Below are positions 51,361 to 60,313 of a stretch of DNA of 64,000 nucleotides, one piece after another; positions within the stretch are counted from its first letter, which is position 1, and each line of letters begins with the position of its first letter. The notes under the pieces are model-generated. The model saw only the letters and a list, made by a program, of their open reading frames with translations, was not told the DNA's origin and did not search any database. The stretch is from positions 721,501 through 785,500 of the forward strand of contig NZ_CANMIJ010000001.1 in the NCBI RefSeq assembly GCF_947497915.1, written 5' to 3'. The DNA comes from an uncultured Erythrobacter sp. (GTDB lineage Bacteria; Pseudomonadota; Alphaproteobacteria; Sphingomonadales; Sphingomonadaceae). Both the position numbers and the translations under genes were made by a program.

Positions 51361-51774
51361 CTACCGGTCCACACCCTTTACCTTACCCCACTGACGCGCG
51401 GCGGTGTAGCCGAGGTAGCCGGTGCCAAACAGCGCATAGAGCGGCTCTGGCAGCCCATTGAGATAAGAGTTCATACCGCGCGCGATTTCACCGGCGGCGG
51501 CGGGATTGAAGGCGGCGAGGATACCCATGGGGAGCGCCCACAGGATCATCGCATACATCACATAAAGAAAGCTGGGGCGGGCGCGACTGGTCCACGGGTC
51601 TTTCGAGTTTGCTTCTGCCACGATCGCTTGCAGGCGCGCTTCGATCAGGCGCATCTCCTGCGTCCCCTCCAACTTGATCAGTTCCAGCTTGGCTTTCGCG
51701 CGGGCCTCTTTGTCAGGAATGATCTTGTCGATGATCGAGGTGATCGGGCCGATTAAGGTTTCGAGGATAGCCAT
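51361..51774 (-). CDS. Phage-type holin, 3-TM family
   Basis: 137 residues similar to the holin-of-3TMs family found in tailed phages and gene transfer agents of alphaproteobacteria. There is an amphipathic N-terminal half (IIPDKEARAKAKLELIKLEGTQEMRL), then two clear helices (FLYVMYAMILWALPMGILAAF and LPEPLYALFGTGYLGYTAARQWG). The ATG at 51774 has GGAG 8 nt upstream; the longer frame was rejected. No other phage gene is nearby, so it is either a phage/GTA remnant or a domesticated membrane protein. Confidence 0.75.
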   Translation of the reverse strand: MAILETLIGPITSIIDKIIPDKEARAKAKLELIKLEGTQEMRLIEARLQAIVAEANSKDPWTSRARPSFLYVMYAMILWALPMGILAAFNPAAAGEIARGMNSYLNGLPEPLYALFGTGYLGYTAARQWGKVKGVDR

Positions 51775-51851
51775 GTGTCGCGCTCCAATAAGGGATGAGT
51801 CGCGAAGGCAAATAACCAATATGGTTTGTGTAGGAAAATTGAGAAACCAAT

Positions 51852-52742
51852 TTAAACTTGTCCTACTTCCGCCAACAGCCGTTGAGCCAGTGCCAAATGC
51901 GGGCGATCAAGCATGTTGCCATCCATCGACACAGCTCCTGCACCTGGATTGTCGGCAAACGCCTGAATTACCGCGCGGGCGTGGTCCAGTTCTTCCGCGC
52001 TGGGAGTGAAGGCCTCGTTGATCGGCGCGACTTGCGCAGGGTGAATGGCCAACATTCCGCGAAACCCCTGCGCGCGGACGCTGCGAGCGCGGCTCGCCAG
52101 TTTGTCGAGGTCGCGAAATTCGGGATGCACTGTCTCAATCGGCGCAACGCCTGCTTTCACGGCGCCGAGCAAGCATAGGCTGCGGGCCATCTCGTAAACA
52201 TGGGTGTATTCGCTGTCCGGTCCGCGTTGCTGACGCGCGCCCAGTTCGCTGGATAAGTCTTCAGCGCCCCAGCTCATCGCCACAAGTCGCGGCGCACCGT
52301 CATAGGTGCCGGTGGTGAACATCGCCGCCGCGGTTTCTGTCACCAAAGCCGCTACCTTGATTGCGCCGACTTCTAAACCGGCCGCCGCTTCGCGTGCTGA
52401 CAGCATCGTATCAAGACGCTCGACATCGTGACCGCCCTCTGACTTTGGCAAGAAAATGCCGCCGGGATTAGCCGCGACAACGGCATCTAGGTCTGCCTCG
52501 GTCCATTCACCGGACAGCGGGTTAACCCGCACCCAGACCCGTGAACGATCCGGCGCACCAGCGATGGCCGCGGCAACTTGCTGGCGCGCAGAAGCCTTGT
52601 TTTCAGGCGTTACGGAATCTTCAAGGTCAAGCAGGGCGATGTCAGCATCGCTAGCAATCGCCTTGCCCATTTTCTTGTCGCTGTCACCAGGCGCAAATAA
52701 CCATGAGCGCATACGGGGAAGGGTGGCGGCGGTATCGGTCAT
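51852..52742 (-). CDS. HpcH/HpaI aldolase family protein, CitE-like CoA-ester lyase
   Basis: 296-residue TIM-barrel protein of the citrate lyase beta-subunit-like family. SWLFAPGDSDKKMGKA, ALLDLEDSVTPENKASAR (metal Glu/Asp), RVNPLSGEW, IFLPKSEGG and AIHPAQVAPINEAF match CitE/malyl-CoA lyase relatives. Likely cleaves or hydrolyses a 3-hydroxyacyl-CoA such as malyl- or citramalyl-CoA; substrate unknown. The ATG at 52742, 8 nt after AAAGGA, was chosen over upstream in-frame codons. No other citrate lyase subunits are present. Confidence 0.83.
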   Translation of the reverse strand: MTDTAATLPRMRSWLFAPGDSDKKMGKAIASDADIALLDLEDSVTPENKASARQQVAAAIAGAPDRSRVWVRVNPLSGEWTEADLDAVVAANPGGIFLPKSEGGHDVERLDTMLSAREAAAGLEVGAIKVAALVTETAAAMFTTGTYDGAPRLVAMSWGAEDLSSELGARQQRGPDSEYTHVYEMARSLCLLGAVKAGVAPIETVHPEFRDLDKLASRARSVRAQGFRGMLAIHPAQVAPINEAFTPSAEELDHARAVIQAFADNPGAGAVSMDGNMLDRPHLALAQRLLAEVGQV

Positions 52743-52793
52743 CTCAGTCATCCTTTGCCACGTGCTAGGCGGACGGGAGAGGCTGCGCAACTG

Positions 52794-54911
52794 CTAGAAA
52801 GAGCCCTCGATATCGAAGGAGTAGATCACTCCGAACACGCGTCTGCGTTCCTCTCGAAGGTCGATAATGCCATTCGAACGGTCGGCAAATATCGTCCGGT
52901 TGAAATTGTCTTTTTGGTTGACGAGATTGCCCACGCGGAAACGGGCGGTCATGCCCAGCACATCTTTATGCTCGACGAAAGCTCGGGCAAAACCCGGTGA
53001 ATCCTGTCTGAATGCGACCTCGCTAAGCCTCACATTTGCGCGGTTTTCACTGTATCTAAACGCGCCGCCGATGGCCCAATCCGAACCGAAGAAGTCTTTG
53101 CGTGCTTCGACGTCAATCATGAAGTTGCGGAAGCCGGATATGTCGCGTGGTGTGCCAAGCAAAGGGTCAAGGATTTCGCTATCGGCCACCCTAAACTCCG
53201 CATCGAAACGCAATCCTTGGAGGCCAACCGGATCGAGCAATAACGTGATTTCGCCTTCGACGCCTTTGATGATCGCGGCATCGATATTACCCGGCGCTTC
53301 GCCGCCCCCGTCAATTGGAATCTGGTCAACAAAATCGCTCAGATCTTCGTAAAAGCCCCGCAAATTGATTGAGCCATATGCGCCAAGGCTTTGTGTCGCT
53401 TCTAGCTCGAACAGCCAACTTTGCGGCGGCACAAGATCGGCGTTGGTGACATTCACACGGTCTTGATTCAGATCGGTCGATGCAATGAAGTCAAAGAAAT
53501 TGAGCTGACCAACAACTCGCTCAACCCGCCCAGAGAGGTTGAGTGTCTTGTTTGCTTTCCAATCGAGAGCTGCGAAGCCCTTAGGCCGGAAGAATGAACG
53601 GGTTTGGCCAAGCGGCCCGCTCTGGCTGATTGTTGAATATTCACCGCCGGCAGATAGCTGCATTTGCAGGCTTTCGGTGAGAGCGCGGCCATAGGTGAGG
53701 CTTCCCTCGGCCCGATCTTCCTCGACACGAGCGCTGGAGCCGTCAAATTCCTCCGGCTGCAACACTCCGGCTACGTCGCGAACCTCCAATGTGGAGTCGA
53801 TGTCGAGCGAGTTTTGTACGCCTTCCAGTGCGAGTTGGATATCACCGCCCAGCCGCGCGAAACTGTATTCACCGCGTAGAATCGTCTCAGCTTCGTCAGC
53901 ATCGCGGATAAAGAGCGATCCTTCTGGCGATGAGCCGTCGGCAAATGTTGTGATTACTTCGGACGAGGTCGGGCTGTCTTCGAACCGGCGATAACCGATC
54001 ACTTTCAACGTGCCGTCGCCAAGGCCGAAGCTGTAATCTGCGCCAAATTCGTAATTGAATTCATCTTCTTTCGAAGTGAACAGGCGGAAGCGGTCGGTCG
54101 CCGAAATGGTGCCCGTTCGGATGGAAGTTTCGCTGCGGTCAAACAGGTTTGCAGCAATGCTGCCGGTTAAATTCAGAATGTTGCCGTTATTCGCTGTGCG
54201 CGCAAATGAACCGGACAAGCTGGGTCTGTCCGAGACAAATTTTGATTGTTCATCGCGGGTGTCGATCAGTATGTCCGCGGCGTCGAAAACTTGTTCAATG
54301 CCTTCATTTCCGCGTCGTCCGGCGTCATTCTCCAGACTTAACGTCCATTCGGTTTTCTCGCCTCCGCCAGCCAACGATATTTGGCCATCGCCCCAACGAA
54401 ACGGAACGCCAAAACTGCGCCATTCAGCGGAGTAGCGGAACTGGCCAGTAATCCCGCCAGTCGATTTCGTGACGACGTTCAAAACCTGGCCGGACAATCC
54501 GCCAATATCAAGGCTGGCGCCGTCGACGATCTCAAGGCGGACGACTTCTTCAGCGGGGATACGTTGGAGCGCTGCGACCGGGCCGTTCGATTTGCCCGAA
54601 ATCCGTTGGCCATTGATGATTACGTTGGTGTTCGCCTGGCCGAGGCCGCGATTGCCGTCATCCGACTGGATCGAGAAACCGGGGATTTGCTGCGCCATAT
54701 CTAATGCACTGCGCGGCGCGAACCGTTCAAAATCGGCAGGGGTGAAGGTGCGGCGGGTGCGTGAAGAATCGGTTTCTTCTGATCCTTCCTGAGCTGCTGC
54801 GGTGCTGCCGTTACCACTCGCAGAATCGATGTGCACTTCGTCTTCCGCAGAAAGCGGAACGGCGCAAAACGATATAGCCGCCGTCGAAATCAGAAAAGAG
54901 TGCAGTTTCAT
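52794..54911 (-). CDS. TonB-dependent outer-membrane receptor
   Basis: 705 residues: signal peptide MKLHSFLISTAAISFCAVPLSA, a plug domain at about 55-170 (TPADFERFAPRSALDMAQQIPGF, ANTNVIINGQRISGK, VVRLEIVDGASLDIGGLSG), then a 22-strand-type barrel ending IYSFDIEGSF. A canonical TonB box is not obvious. The sequence resembles sphingomonad receptors without an assigned ligand. No dedicated transporter or enzyme cluster is adjacent, so the substrate cannot be guessed. The start at 54911 gives a proper signal; the frame to 54974 adds 21 unlikely residues. Confidence 0.87.
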   Translation of the reverse strand: MKLHSFLISTAAISFCAVPLSAEDEVHIDSASGNGSTAAAQEGSEETDSSRTRRTFTPADFERFAPRSALDMAQQIPGFSIQSDDGNRGLGQANTNVIINGQRISGKSNGPVAALQRIPAEEVVRLEIVDGASLDIGGLSGQVLNVVTKSTGGITGQFRYSAEWRSFGVPFRWGDGQISLAGGGEKTEWTLSLENDAGRRGNEGIEQVFDAADILIDTRDEQSKFVSDRPSLSGSFARTANNGNILNLTGSIAANLFDRSETSIRTGTISATDRFRLFTSKEDEFNYEFGADYSFGLGDGTLKVIGYRRFEDSPTSSEVITTFADGSSPEGSLFIRDADEAETILRGEYSFARLGGDIQLALEGVQNSLDIDSTLEVRDVAGVLQPEEFDGSSARVEEDRAEGSLTYGRALTESLQMQLSAGGEYSTISQSGPLGQTRSFFRPKGFAALDWKANKTLNLSGRVERVVGQLNFFDFIASTDLNQDRVNVTNADLVPPQSWLFELEATQSLGAYGSINLRGFYEDLSDFVDQIPIDGGGEAPGNIDAAIIKGVEGEITLLLDPVGLQGLRFDAEFRVADSEILDPLLGTPRDISGFRNFMIDVEARKDFFGSDWAIGGAFRYSENRANVRLSEVAFRQDSPGFARAFVEHKDVLGMTARFRVGNLVNQKDNFNRTIFADRSNGIIDLREERRRVFGVIYSFDIEGSF

Positions 54912-55024
54912 CAGCCGTGACAACGCCAGTCCCTCGCGCAAGTTCCGTGCGGGCACTTGAACAATAATTGCCATACATCAACCGGCTTGCGGCGAGCGTA
55001 TGTCTCAGTCCGATGAAACTCCAC

Positions 55025-55101
55025 TGGTCGGGAAGACAGGATTCGAACCTGCGACCCCCACACCCCCAGTGTGATGCGCTACCAGGCTGCGCTACTTCCC
55101 G
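55025..55101 (-). tRNA. tRNA-Pro (anticodon GGG)
   Basis: Cloverleaf on the minus strand: acceptor CGGGAAG/CTTCCCG, D-arm GCGC...GCGC, anticodon stem TCACA/TGTGG (one G-U) with loop CTGGGGG giving GGG, T-arm GCAGGTTCGAATCCTGT and encoded CCA (55025-55027). It is the second proline isoacceptor in the window; a UGG version is at 41747-41823. Confidence 0.92.
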
Positions 55102-55368
55102 TATCCAGTGGAGGCGCGCCGTATAGGGCGCGCGGAGTGGCCATGCAAGCATGATTGGTATGGAAAGGGGAATGTGTTTTCCACCGGCGACGCTGGGCCT
55201 CTTTCACCCTCTGATTGCGGGGTGCTTGCAATGCTGCTACGCGCGCCCACTTACATTGGATAGGGGAGGCCGAGCGGGCGCGTCATTCGCGCAGCGTTCA
55301 TTCCGTCCCCGGTACTGACACATCAATTGGGCGCCGCGTGCGTCCGCAATTGCAAGGTTCGACAGGGC

Positions 55369-55704
55369 ATGATTGATATTTTAGCCGCAGCCGGCGGAGC
55401 CGCCGCAGGATCAGGTGGCCCGATGGGCTTCATCCTCAGCCTCCTGCCATGGATCGGCATCTTCGGCATTTTCTGGTTCCTGATTTTCCGTCCGCAGATG
55501 AAAAAGCAGAAAGAGCATCAGGAACGCATCTCCAGCGTGAAAAAGGGCGATCAAGTCGTCACCGCAGGCGGCCTTGTCGGCAAAGTGGCCAAAGTTGACG
55601 ACACCTATGTCGAGATCGATCTGGCCAAAGATGTTCGCGTTAAAGCGGTAAAGCACACGATCGGTGACATCATTCCGCCGGGCGGCAAAGCCGCAAACGA
55701 TTAA
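55369..55704 (+). CDS. yajC: Preprotein translocase accessory subunit YajC
   Basis: 111 residues: one membrane helix (GFILSLLPWIGIFGIFWFLIF, about 18-38) followed by the RPQMKKQKEHQERISSVKKGDQVVTAGGLVGKV signature and a short soluble domain. Associates with SecDF. ATG 55369 gives MIDILAAAGG, as usual. secD begins 37 nt downstream; the three form the classic yajC-secD-secF operon. The 267 nt upstream, after tRNA-Pro, hold nothing recognised. Confidence 0.95.
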   Translation: MIDILAAAGGAAAGSGGPMGFILSLLPWIGIFGIFWFLIFRPQMKKQKEHQERISSVKKGDQVVTAGGLVGKVAKVDDTYVEIDLAKDVRVKAVKHTIGDIIPPGGKAAND

Positions 55705-55741
55705 TCGTGAATTTGTAGAACAAGACTGAGAACACGCGGCG

Positions 55742-57340
55742 ATGCTGGATTTTCCCCTCTGGAAGAAGATTATGCTGTGGGTGGTTACCCTCACAGCGGG
55801 TTTGATGGCTTTGCCTTCGTTGGTGGGGGCAGGCGGTGGCGATTGGCCGGACGCTTTGCCAGAGCCAACGGTTAACCTCGGGCTCGACCTCGCAGGCGGT
55901 TCGCACCTCTTGCTCGAAGCGGAAGCGGACGCAGTTGGCGCGCAGCGGCTCCAGAATATGGAAGAGGCCGTACGCCAGGCGATGCGCAATGCAGAACCGC
56001 GCATTCGTATCGGTGACATTTCAACCGCCGATGGCGAGCTGTCTTTCATGCTGAGCGAAGCCAGCGACATTGATCGCGCTCGCGGGCTCTTAGAGCCGAT
56101 GATGCAAGGTCAGAACCTAGTCCGGGAATGGGATCTGAGTGTTCGAGATGGTCAGCGTATGGTGCTGAAGCCAACAGATTCCGGCACAGAAAACGCCATC
56201 AACGATGCGATGGAAAGCGCGACCGAAGTCGTTCGCCGCCGTATCGATGAGCTTGGCACGCGAGAGCCGACGATTATCCGTCAGGGCGAAACCCGCATCG
56301 TTGTCCAGGTTCCCGGTCTCGATGATCCAGAAGCGTTGAAAGAACTGCTGGGCCAGACCGCGCAGCTCGAATTCAAACTGGTCGATCAAAACGCACTGCC
56401 CACCAATGTACAAGCGGGTATTGCACCGCCGGGAAGCCAGATATTCCCTTATGCTTCGGGCACAGACTTCGAAGGCCAGTCAATCGCTGTGCGGCGGCTA
56501 GGCGGCATTCGCGGAGACCGCTTGACGGGCGCGACCGCAGGCGTTGACCCCCAGACCAATGAGAATGTCGTCAACATCCAGTTCGACGTTCAAGGCGGCA
56601 CACGGTTTTGCACGCTCACCCGTCAGAACGTGAACAAGCCATTCGCGATTATCCTCGATGAAGAAGTGCTCTCCGCGCCGAACATCAATGAGCCGATTTG
56701 CGGCGGTTCCGCGCAGATTTCGGGCAGCTTTAACGCTGACAGCGCCAACAACCTCGCAATCTCGCTGCGTTCGGGCGCTTTGCCTGTTCCGCTGACTGTG
56801 ATCGAGGAACGCACAGTCAGCGCGGAGCTTGGCGCGGATTCGATCCAACGCGGGCTTCTTGCCATGCTGATCGGAAGCCTTGCCGTGATCGTATTGATGA
56901 TCGCGACCTACGGACGGTTTGGCATTTATGCGACCATCGCGTTGGTCCTAAACGTGCTTATGTTGCTCGGCATTATGGCCTTCGCCAACAGCACGCTGAC
57001 ACTGCCGGGCATCGCCGGCTTCGTGCTGACCATTGGCGCGGCCGTTGACGCCAACGTGCTGATCAATGAACGCATACGCGAAGAGCGAAAGCGGGGCCGT
57101 AAAGTTATTTCTGCGGTCGAGAACGGATATAAAGAGGCCAGCCGCGCAATCTATGATGCGAACATTACGAACTTTATTTCGGCTTGCTTGCTCGGCTTTT
57201 TCGGGTCCGGCCCGATCCGCGGTTTTGCCGTGGTGCTTATCATCGGCCTGTTCACCAGCGTATTCACCGCGCTTCCGCTGACCCGCATGTGGGTTGCCGG
57301 ATGGCTGCGCAAAACACGCCCTAACGACATCAACGTTTGA
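55742..57340 (+). CDS. secD: Protein translocase subunit SecD
   Basis: 532-residue inner-membrane protein that uses the proton-motive force to pull substrates through SecYEG on the periplasmic side. One N-terminal helix, the large periplasmic P1 region starting GLDLAGGSHLLLEAEADAV, and five C-terminal helices with the SecD/F motif AAVDANVLINERIREE. Length is typical for alphaproteobacterial SecD. secF begins 13 nt after its stop. Confidence 0.96.
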   Translation: MLDFPLWKKIMLWVVTLTAGLMALPSLVGAGGGDWPDALPEPTVNLGLDLAGGSHLLLEAEADAVGAQRLQNMEEAVRQAMRNAEPRIRIGDISTADGELSFMLSEASDIDRARGLLEPMMQGQNLVREWDLSVRDGQRMVLKPTDSGTENAINDAMESATEVVRRRIDELGTREPTIIRQGETRIVVQVPGLDDPEALKELLGQTAQLEFKLVDQNALPTNVQAGIAPPGSQIFPYASGTDFEGQSIAVRRLGGIRGDRLTGATAGVDPQTNENVVNIQFDVQGGTRFCTLTRQNVNKPFAIILDEEVLSAPNINEPICGGSAQISGSFNADSANNLAISLRSGALPVPLTVIEERTVSAELGADSIQRGLLAMLIGSLAVIVLMIATYGRFGIYATIALVLNVLMLLGIMAFANSTLTLPGIAGFVLTIGAAVDANVLINERIREERKRGRKVISAVENGYKEASRAIYDANITNFISACLLGFFGSGPIRGFAVVLIIGLFTSVFTALPLTRMWVAGWLRKTRPNDINV

Positions 57341-57353
57341 GGCGGAGATACCC

Positions 57354-58358
57354 ATGAAACTGCTCAAACTCGTCCCTGCTGACACCAACATCAAATTTCT
57401 GAAACTGCGGGTTCCGTTCTTCGTCATTAGCATGCTGCTGATCGCGGCGAGCTGGGCTGCGGTTTGGACGCAGGGCCTGAATTACGGCGTCGACTTCGCC
57501 GGTGGTCAGGAAGTTCAAATGACCTTTGAACAGCTTGATCAGGCACCCGTTGCAGAACTGCGCCAATCCGTCGCGGGCCTTGGTTACGGCACGCCTGTGG
57601 TGCAGGAGTTCGGCGCGCCGAACATTGTCTCTATCCGTGTCCCCTTGCCCGAAGAGGCCGAGGAGACTGACGGAGCGGCTGACAAGATCGGTGATGAAGT
57701 CATCGCATTGATCCAAAGCCAATATGACGGCGTTTCAACCGAAGCGAACAACACGGTTTCAGGCAAAGTTGCTGGAGAATTCCGGTCAGATGCCGTCCTC
57801 GCACTCGCGCTCGCGATGCTTGGCGTGGCGATGTATATCTGGATCCGTTTTGAATGGCAGTTTGGCGTCGGCGCGCTGTTTGCGTTGTTCCACGATGTGT
57901 CGCTTACGCTGGGTCTGTTCGCGGTATTCCAGCTGGAATTCAGCCTTCAAATTATCGCCGCGATCCTTGCGATTATCGGCTATTCCTTGAACGATACGAT
58001 CGTTGTGTATGACCGTATTCGAGAGAACTTGAAGAAGTTCCGTAAGATGCCGCTGCCCGAATTGCTCGATCTGTCGGTCAACGAAACACTGGCGCGGACA
58101 GTGATGACATCGTTGACGCTGCTCGTCGCTTTGCTGCCGCTGCTGCTGTTTGGTCCGGCCAGTCTGTTCGGCCTCGTCTTGGCGATTACCGTCGGCTTGT
58201 TCGTGGGTACATATTCCAGCGTCTATCTCGCAGCGCCGATCCTAATCTGGCTTGGCGTGACATCGGACAGTTTCGTCCCGCAGGAAACCGAGGCGGACAT
58301 CCAGGAACGTAAAGCGCGCAGCGAAGGTCAGGCGCGACCCGCCACACCGGCCAAGTAA
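57354..58358 (+). CDS. secF: Protein translocase subunit SecF
   Basis: 334 residues with the SecF pattern: N-terminal helix, GLNYGVDFAGGQEVQM, and C-terminal helices including AILAIIGYSLNDTIVVYDRIREN. It works with SecD and YajC. ATG 57354 follows GAGGCGGAGA; the longer open frame starting inside secD is not used. The last 31 nt overlap the convergent GT4 gene's end. Confidence 0.96.
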   Translation: MKLLKLVPADTNIKFLKLRVPFFVISMLLIAASWAAVWTQGLNYGVDFAGGQEVQMTFEQLDQAPVAELRQSVAGLGYGTPVVQEFGAPNIVSIRVPLPEEAEETDGAADKIGDEVIALIQSQYDGVSTEANNTVSGKVAGEFRSDAVLALALAMLGVAMYIWIRFEWQFGVGALFALFHDVSLTLGLFAVFQLEFSLQIIAAILAIIGYSLNDTIVVYDRIRENLKKFRKMPLPELLDLSVNETLARTVMTSLTLLVALLPLLLFGPASLFGLVLAITVGLFVGTYSSVYLAAPILIWLGVTSDSFVPQETEADIQERKARSEGQARPATPAK

Positions 58359-59515
58359 TCCGCCAGTTTTTCGGCGTGGCTTTCCCAACTGAACCGTTCG
58401 GCTAACGCTGCAACGGCCTGAGGGTCGGGCGGAGCGTTGAGCAGTGAATTGACGGCATTTGCCACCTCTTCAGGCGTGCGGCTGGTCAGCAGCCGTCCGG
58501 CCACTTCGCTCGTGATAAGTTCGCCCGCGCCGCCAACGTCGGTTGTGACGACCGGCGTTCCGCATGCGAGCGCTTCGACCCACGCATTGGCGAGGCCTTC
58601 ATTCTCTGTCGGTAGAACCATGACATCGGCAGCCGACAGGATGAGCGGTAGCATGTCGTGATCGATTGATCCGGTGAAGTGCACACGATCTGCCACGCCC
58701 AAATTGTTGGCGATTTCGTGGAAATCCGCCTCGTCTTCGCCTTTGCCCACCAGCACGAGGCGCGCGCCCGGAATATGGGGAAGGGCGGCAATAGCGCGAT
58801 CTTGCCCCTTGCGTTGAACGAGTGCGCCGACACACGCCAGCATCGGAACATTATCCGGCAGATCGAAACCAAGTTCCGCGCCGATCTGGCTGCGCAATTG
58901 CATATGATCGAGCGGGCGGAAGCGATTGCGATCAAGGCCGGTGTAATGCACCGTGATTTTCTCGTCCGGCAATCCGAGCGAGGCCATTTCCCGCTTCAAC
59001 GCTTCGCTGACGGCTAGAAGTCCGGTCGCTTTGCTTGCTGCATCTTGTATCTGATCGAGCGCAAAATCATGCCCGCCCCAATAGGTGATGTCGCTCCCGC
59101 GCGCCTTGATCGATAGCGGCAGGTCCATTGCCTCTGCGATGATTGCGGCGGCGGGGCCATCGGGGAAAAAGAATTGCGCATCGATCACATCAATCGGCGT
59201 CTCGGCATGGATAGCCTTAACCACAGGCAAAACAGCCTTCGCAATCGCGCTGGCATTGCGGCGCGCGCCGACTTTCGGGATCAGTGTGAAGCGGGGGCGG
59301 TGAACCGTAACGCGTTCTTCCACGGCCAGCGCAGGAAGATCGGCTAGCGCGCGGTATTTGCCAAAAATGACAGGCGGAAGCCCGATCGGGTTCACGCAAG
59401 TCACACGCCAATCGCCGCGCGCCGCAAGCCCTTCCAATGAGCGCGCCACAAATGTCCCAAAACGCGGATTTCCCGCGTTGGGATAGAGCGTGCTGATGGA
59501 AAGAATGTGCTTCAA
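58328..59515 (-). CDS. Glycosyltransferase family 4
   Basis: 395-residue GT-B enzyme. N-terminal ISTLYPNAGNPRFGTFVARSLEG, IDAQFFFPDGPAA and KARGSDITYWG form the acceptor domain. The donor domain has GALVQRKGQDRAIAAL, LVGKGEDEADF and PTENEGLANAWVEALACGTPVVTTDVGG. It is convergent with secF and overlaps it by 31 nt. Third GT4 protein of the window; not clearly close to the other two. Likely role in surface glycan or glycolipid synthesis. Confidence 0.87.
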   Translation of the reverse strand: MKHILSISTLYPNAGNPRFGTFVARSLEGLAARGDWRVTCVNPIGLPPVIFGKYRALADLPALAVEERVTVHRPRFTLIPKVGARRNASAIAKAVLPVVKAIHAETPIDVIDAQFFFPDGPAAAIIAEAMDLPLSIKARGSDITYWGGHDFALDQIQDAASKATGLLAVSEALKREMASLGLPDEKITVHYTGLDRNRFRPLDHMQLRSQIGAELGFDLPDNVPMLACVGALVQRKGQDRAIAALPHIPGARLVLVGKGEDEADFHEIANNLGVADRVHFTGSIDHDMLPLILSAADVMVLPTENEGLANAWVEALACGTPVVTTDVGGAGELITSEVAGRLLTSRTPEEVANAVNSLLNAPPDPQAVAALAERFSWESHAEKLADYLAGVAGRA

Positions 59516-59623
59516 ATCGGCTCCAATCGGCCTTTAGTCAGTTCGGACCCATTACAAATCAGCTAACGGCATCGCGCGCCTACTGGTAAGAAGCGCAAAA
59601 CAAACACGGTTAAAACGCGCTCG

Positions 59624-60205
59624 TCATAATGGTCGCACCAACATGACGGCGACGGCGATCCATGGCGGATTATCCACGACCTGTTGTTTTTGCCCAGCGC
59701 CGGGCGGCAACAATCCGACCAGCGTGCCCCTGCGGTCGATCAGCCGCCCGAATGCAAACCGTCCGCCGGGGCGCGGGATCAGGCAATCACGGTTGATCGC
59801 TTCGCCAGCATCCTCGGGATCAAGCTGGCGCAGCCAAACAAGGTCGCCGGGGCGGAACTCGCCCGTGCTCTCTTGCACCTGCAGCACCATAAGCGGGTTA
59901 TCGGACCCCTGAGCAGCCAGATCAGTCGGCATCACAGCCTCACGCGGTTTCGCCAAGGCTTCCGCGCCTGCTGCGCCCAATTGCGCCACCACTTGTGGTT
60001 GCGGTCCATCCTCTGAACGAACGAGGCTTTCCGGATCAACCCCCAGCGCGTGGCCGATCCGGTCCATCCATTTGATCGAGAGATTGCGCATCCCCGTTTC
60101 GAGACGGCCGATCGTTTGCGCGGTTGTCGGCGGGCTGCATGCATCGGCCAATTCGGCGAGGGTCAATCCCTTAGCCTTACGAATGTCTCGAATGCGGTTA
60201 ATCAA
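59624..60205 (-). CDS. XRE-family regulator with LexA/S24-like C-terminus
   Basis: 193 residues. The HTH is NRIRDIRKAKGLTLAELADACSP...AQTIGRLETGMRNLS (about 3-45), with a slightly elongated loop between helices. The C-terminal region LMVLQVQESTGEFRPGDLVWL resembles the start of a LexA/S24 peptidase domain, but the expected catalytic Lys region reads FAFGRLI, so self-cleavage is doubtful. It is divergent from the DUF6456 gene, and the 108-nt spacer contains two similar operator-like sequences. Confidence 0.72.
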   Translation of the reverse strand: MINRIRDIRKAKGLTLAELADACSPPTTAQTIGRLETGMRNLSIKWMDRIGHALGVDPESLVRSEDGPQPQVVAQLGAAGAEALAKPREAVMPTDLAAQGSDNPLMVLQVQESTGEFRPGDLVWLRQLDPEDAGEAINRDCLIPRPGGRFAFGRLIDRRGTLVGLLPPGAGQKQQVVDNPPWIAVAVMLVRPL

Positions 60206-60227
60206 GGGATTCTCCGTGATCTACTGA

Positions 60228-60298
60228 ACCAGTTTGGTAATTTCTCACTTTCCTACAGTATTGGCACTAATGCAAGTCAATTATCACCGTATTGGTAA
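60228..60298. promoter_or_regulatory. Paired operator-like repeats between the XRE and DUF6456 genes
   Basis: ACCAGTTTGGTAA (60228-60240) and ACCGTATTGGTAA (60286-60298) share ACC-N5-GGTAA, with ACC/GGT inverted ends, 58 bp apart. A third related stretch AGTATTGGCA (about 60258-60265) lies between. They flank both starts and are good candidates for the XRE protein's binding sites. Confidence 0.55.
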
Positions 60299-60313
60299 AA
60301 GAGAGTGAGTGAT

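Noticed and set aside
58328..58358. Frameshift suspected at the secF/GT4 overlap
   Set aside because: The 31-nt overlap is between normal convergent C-termini; both proteins have expected lengths.
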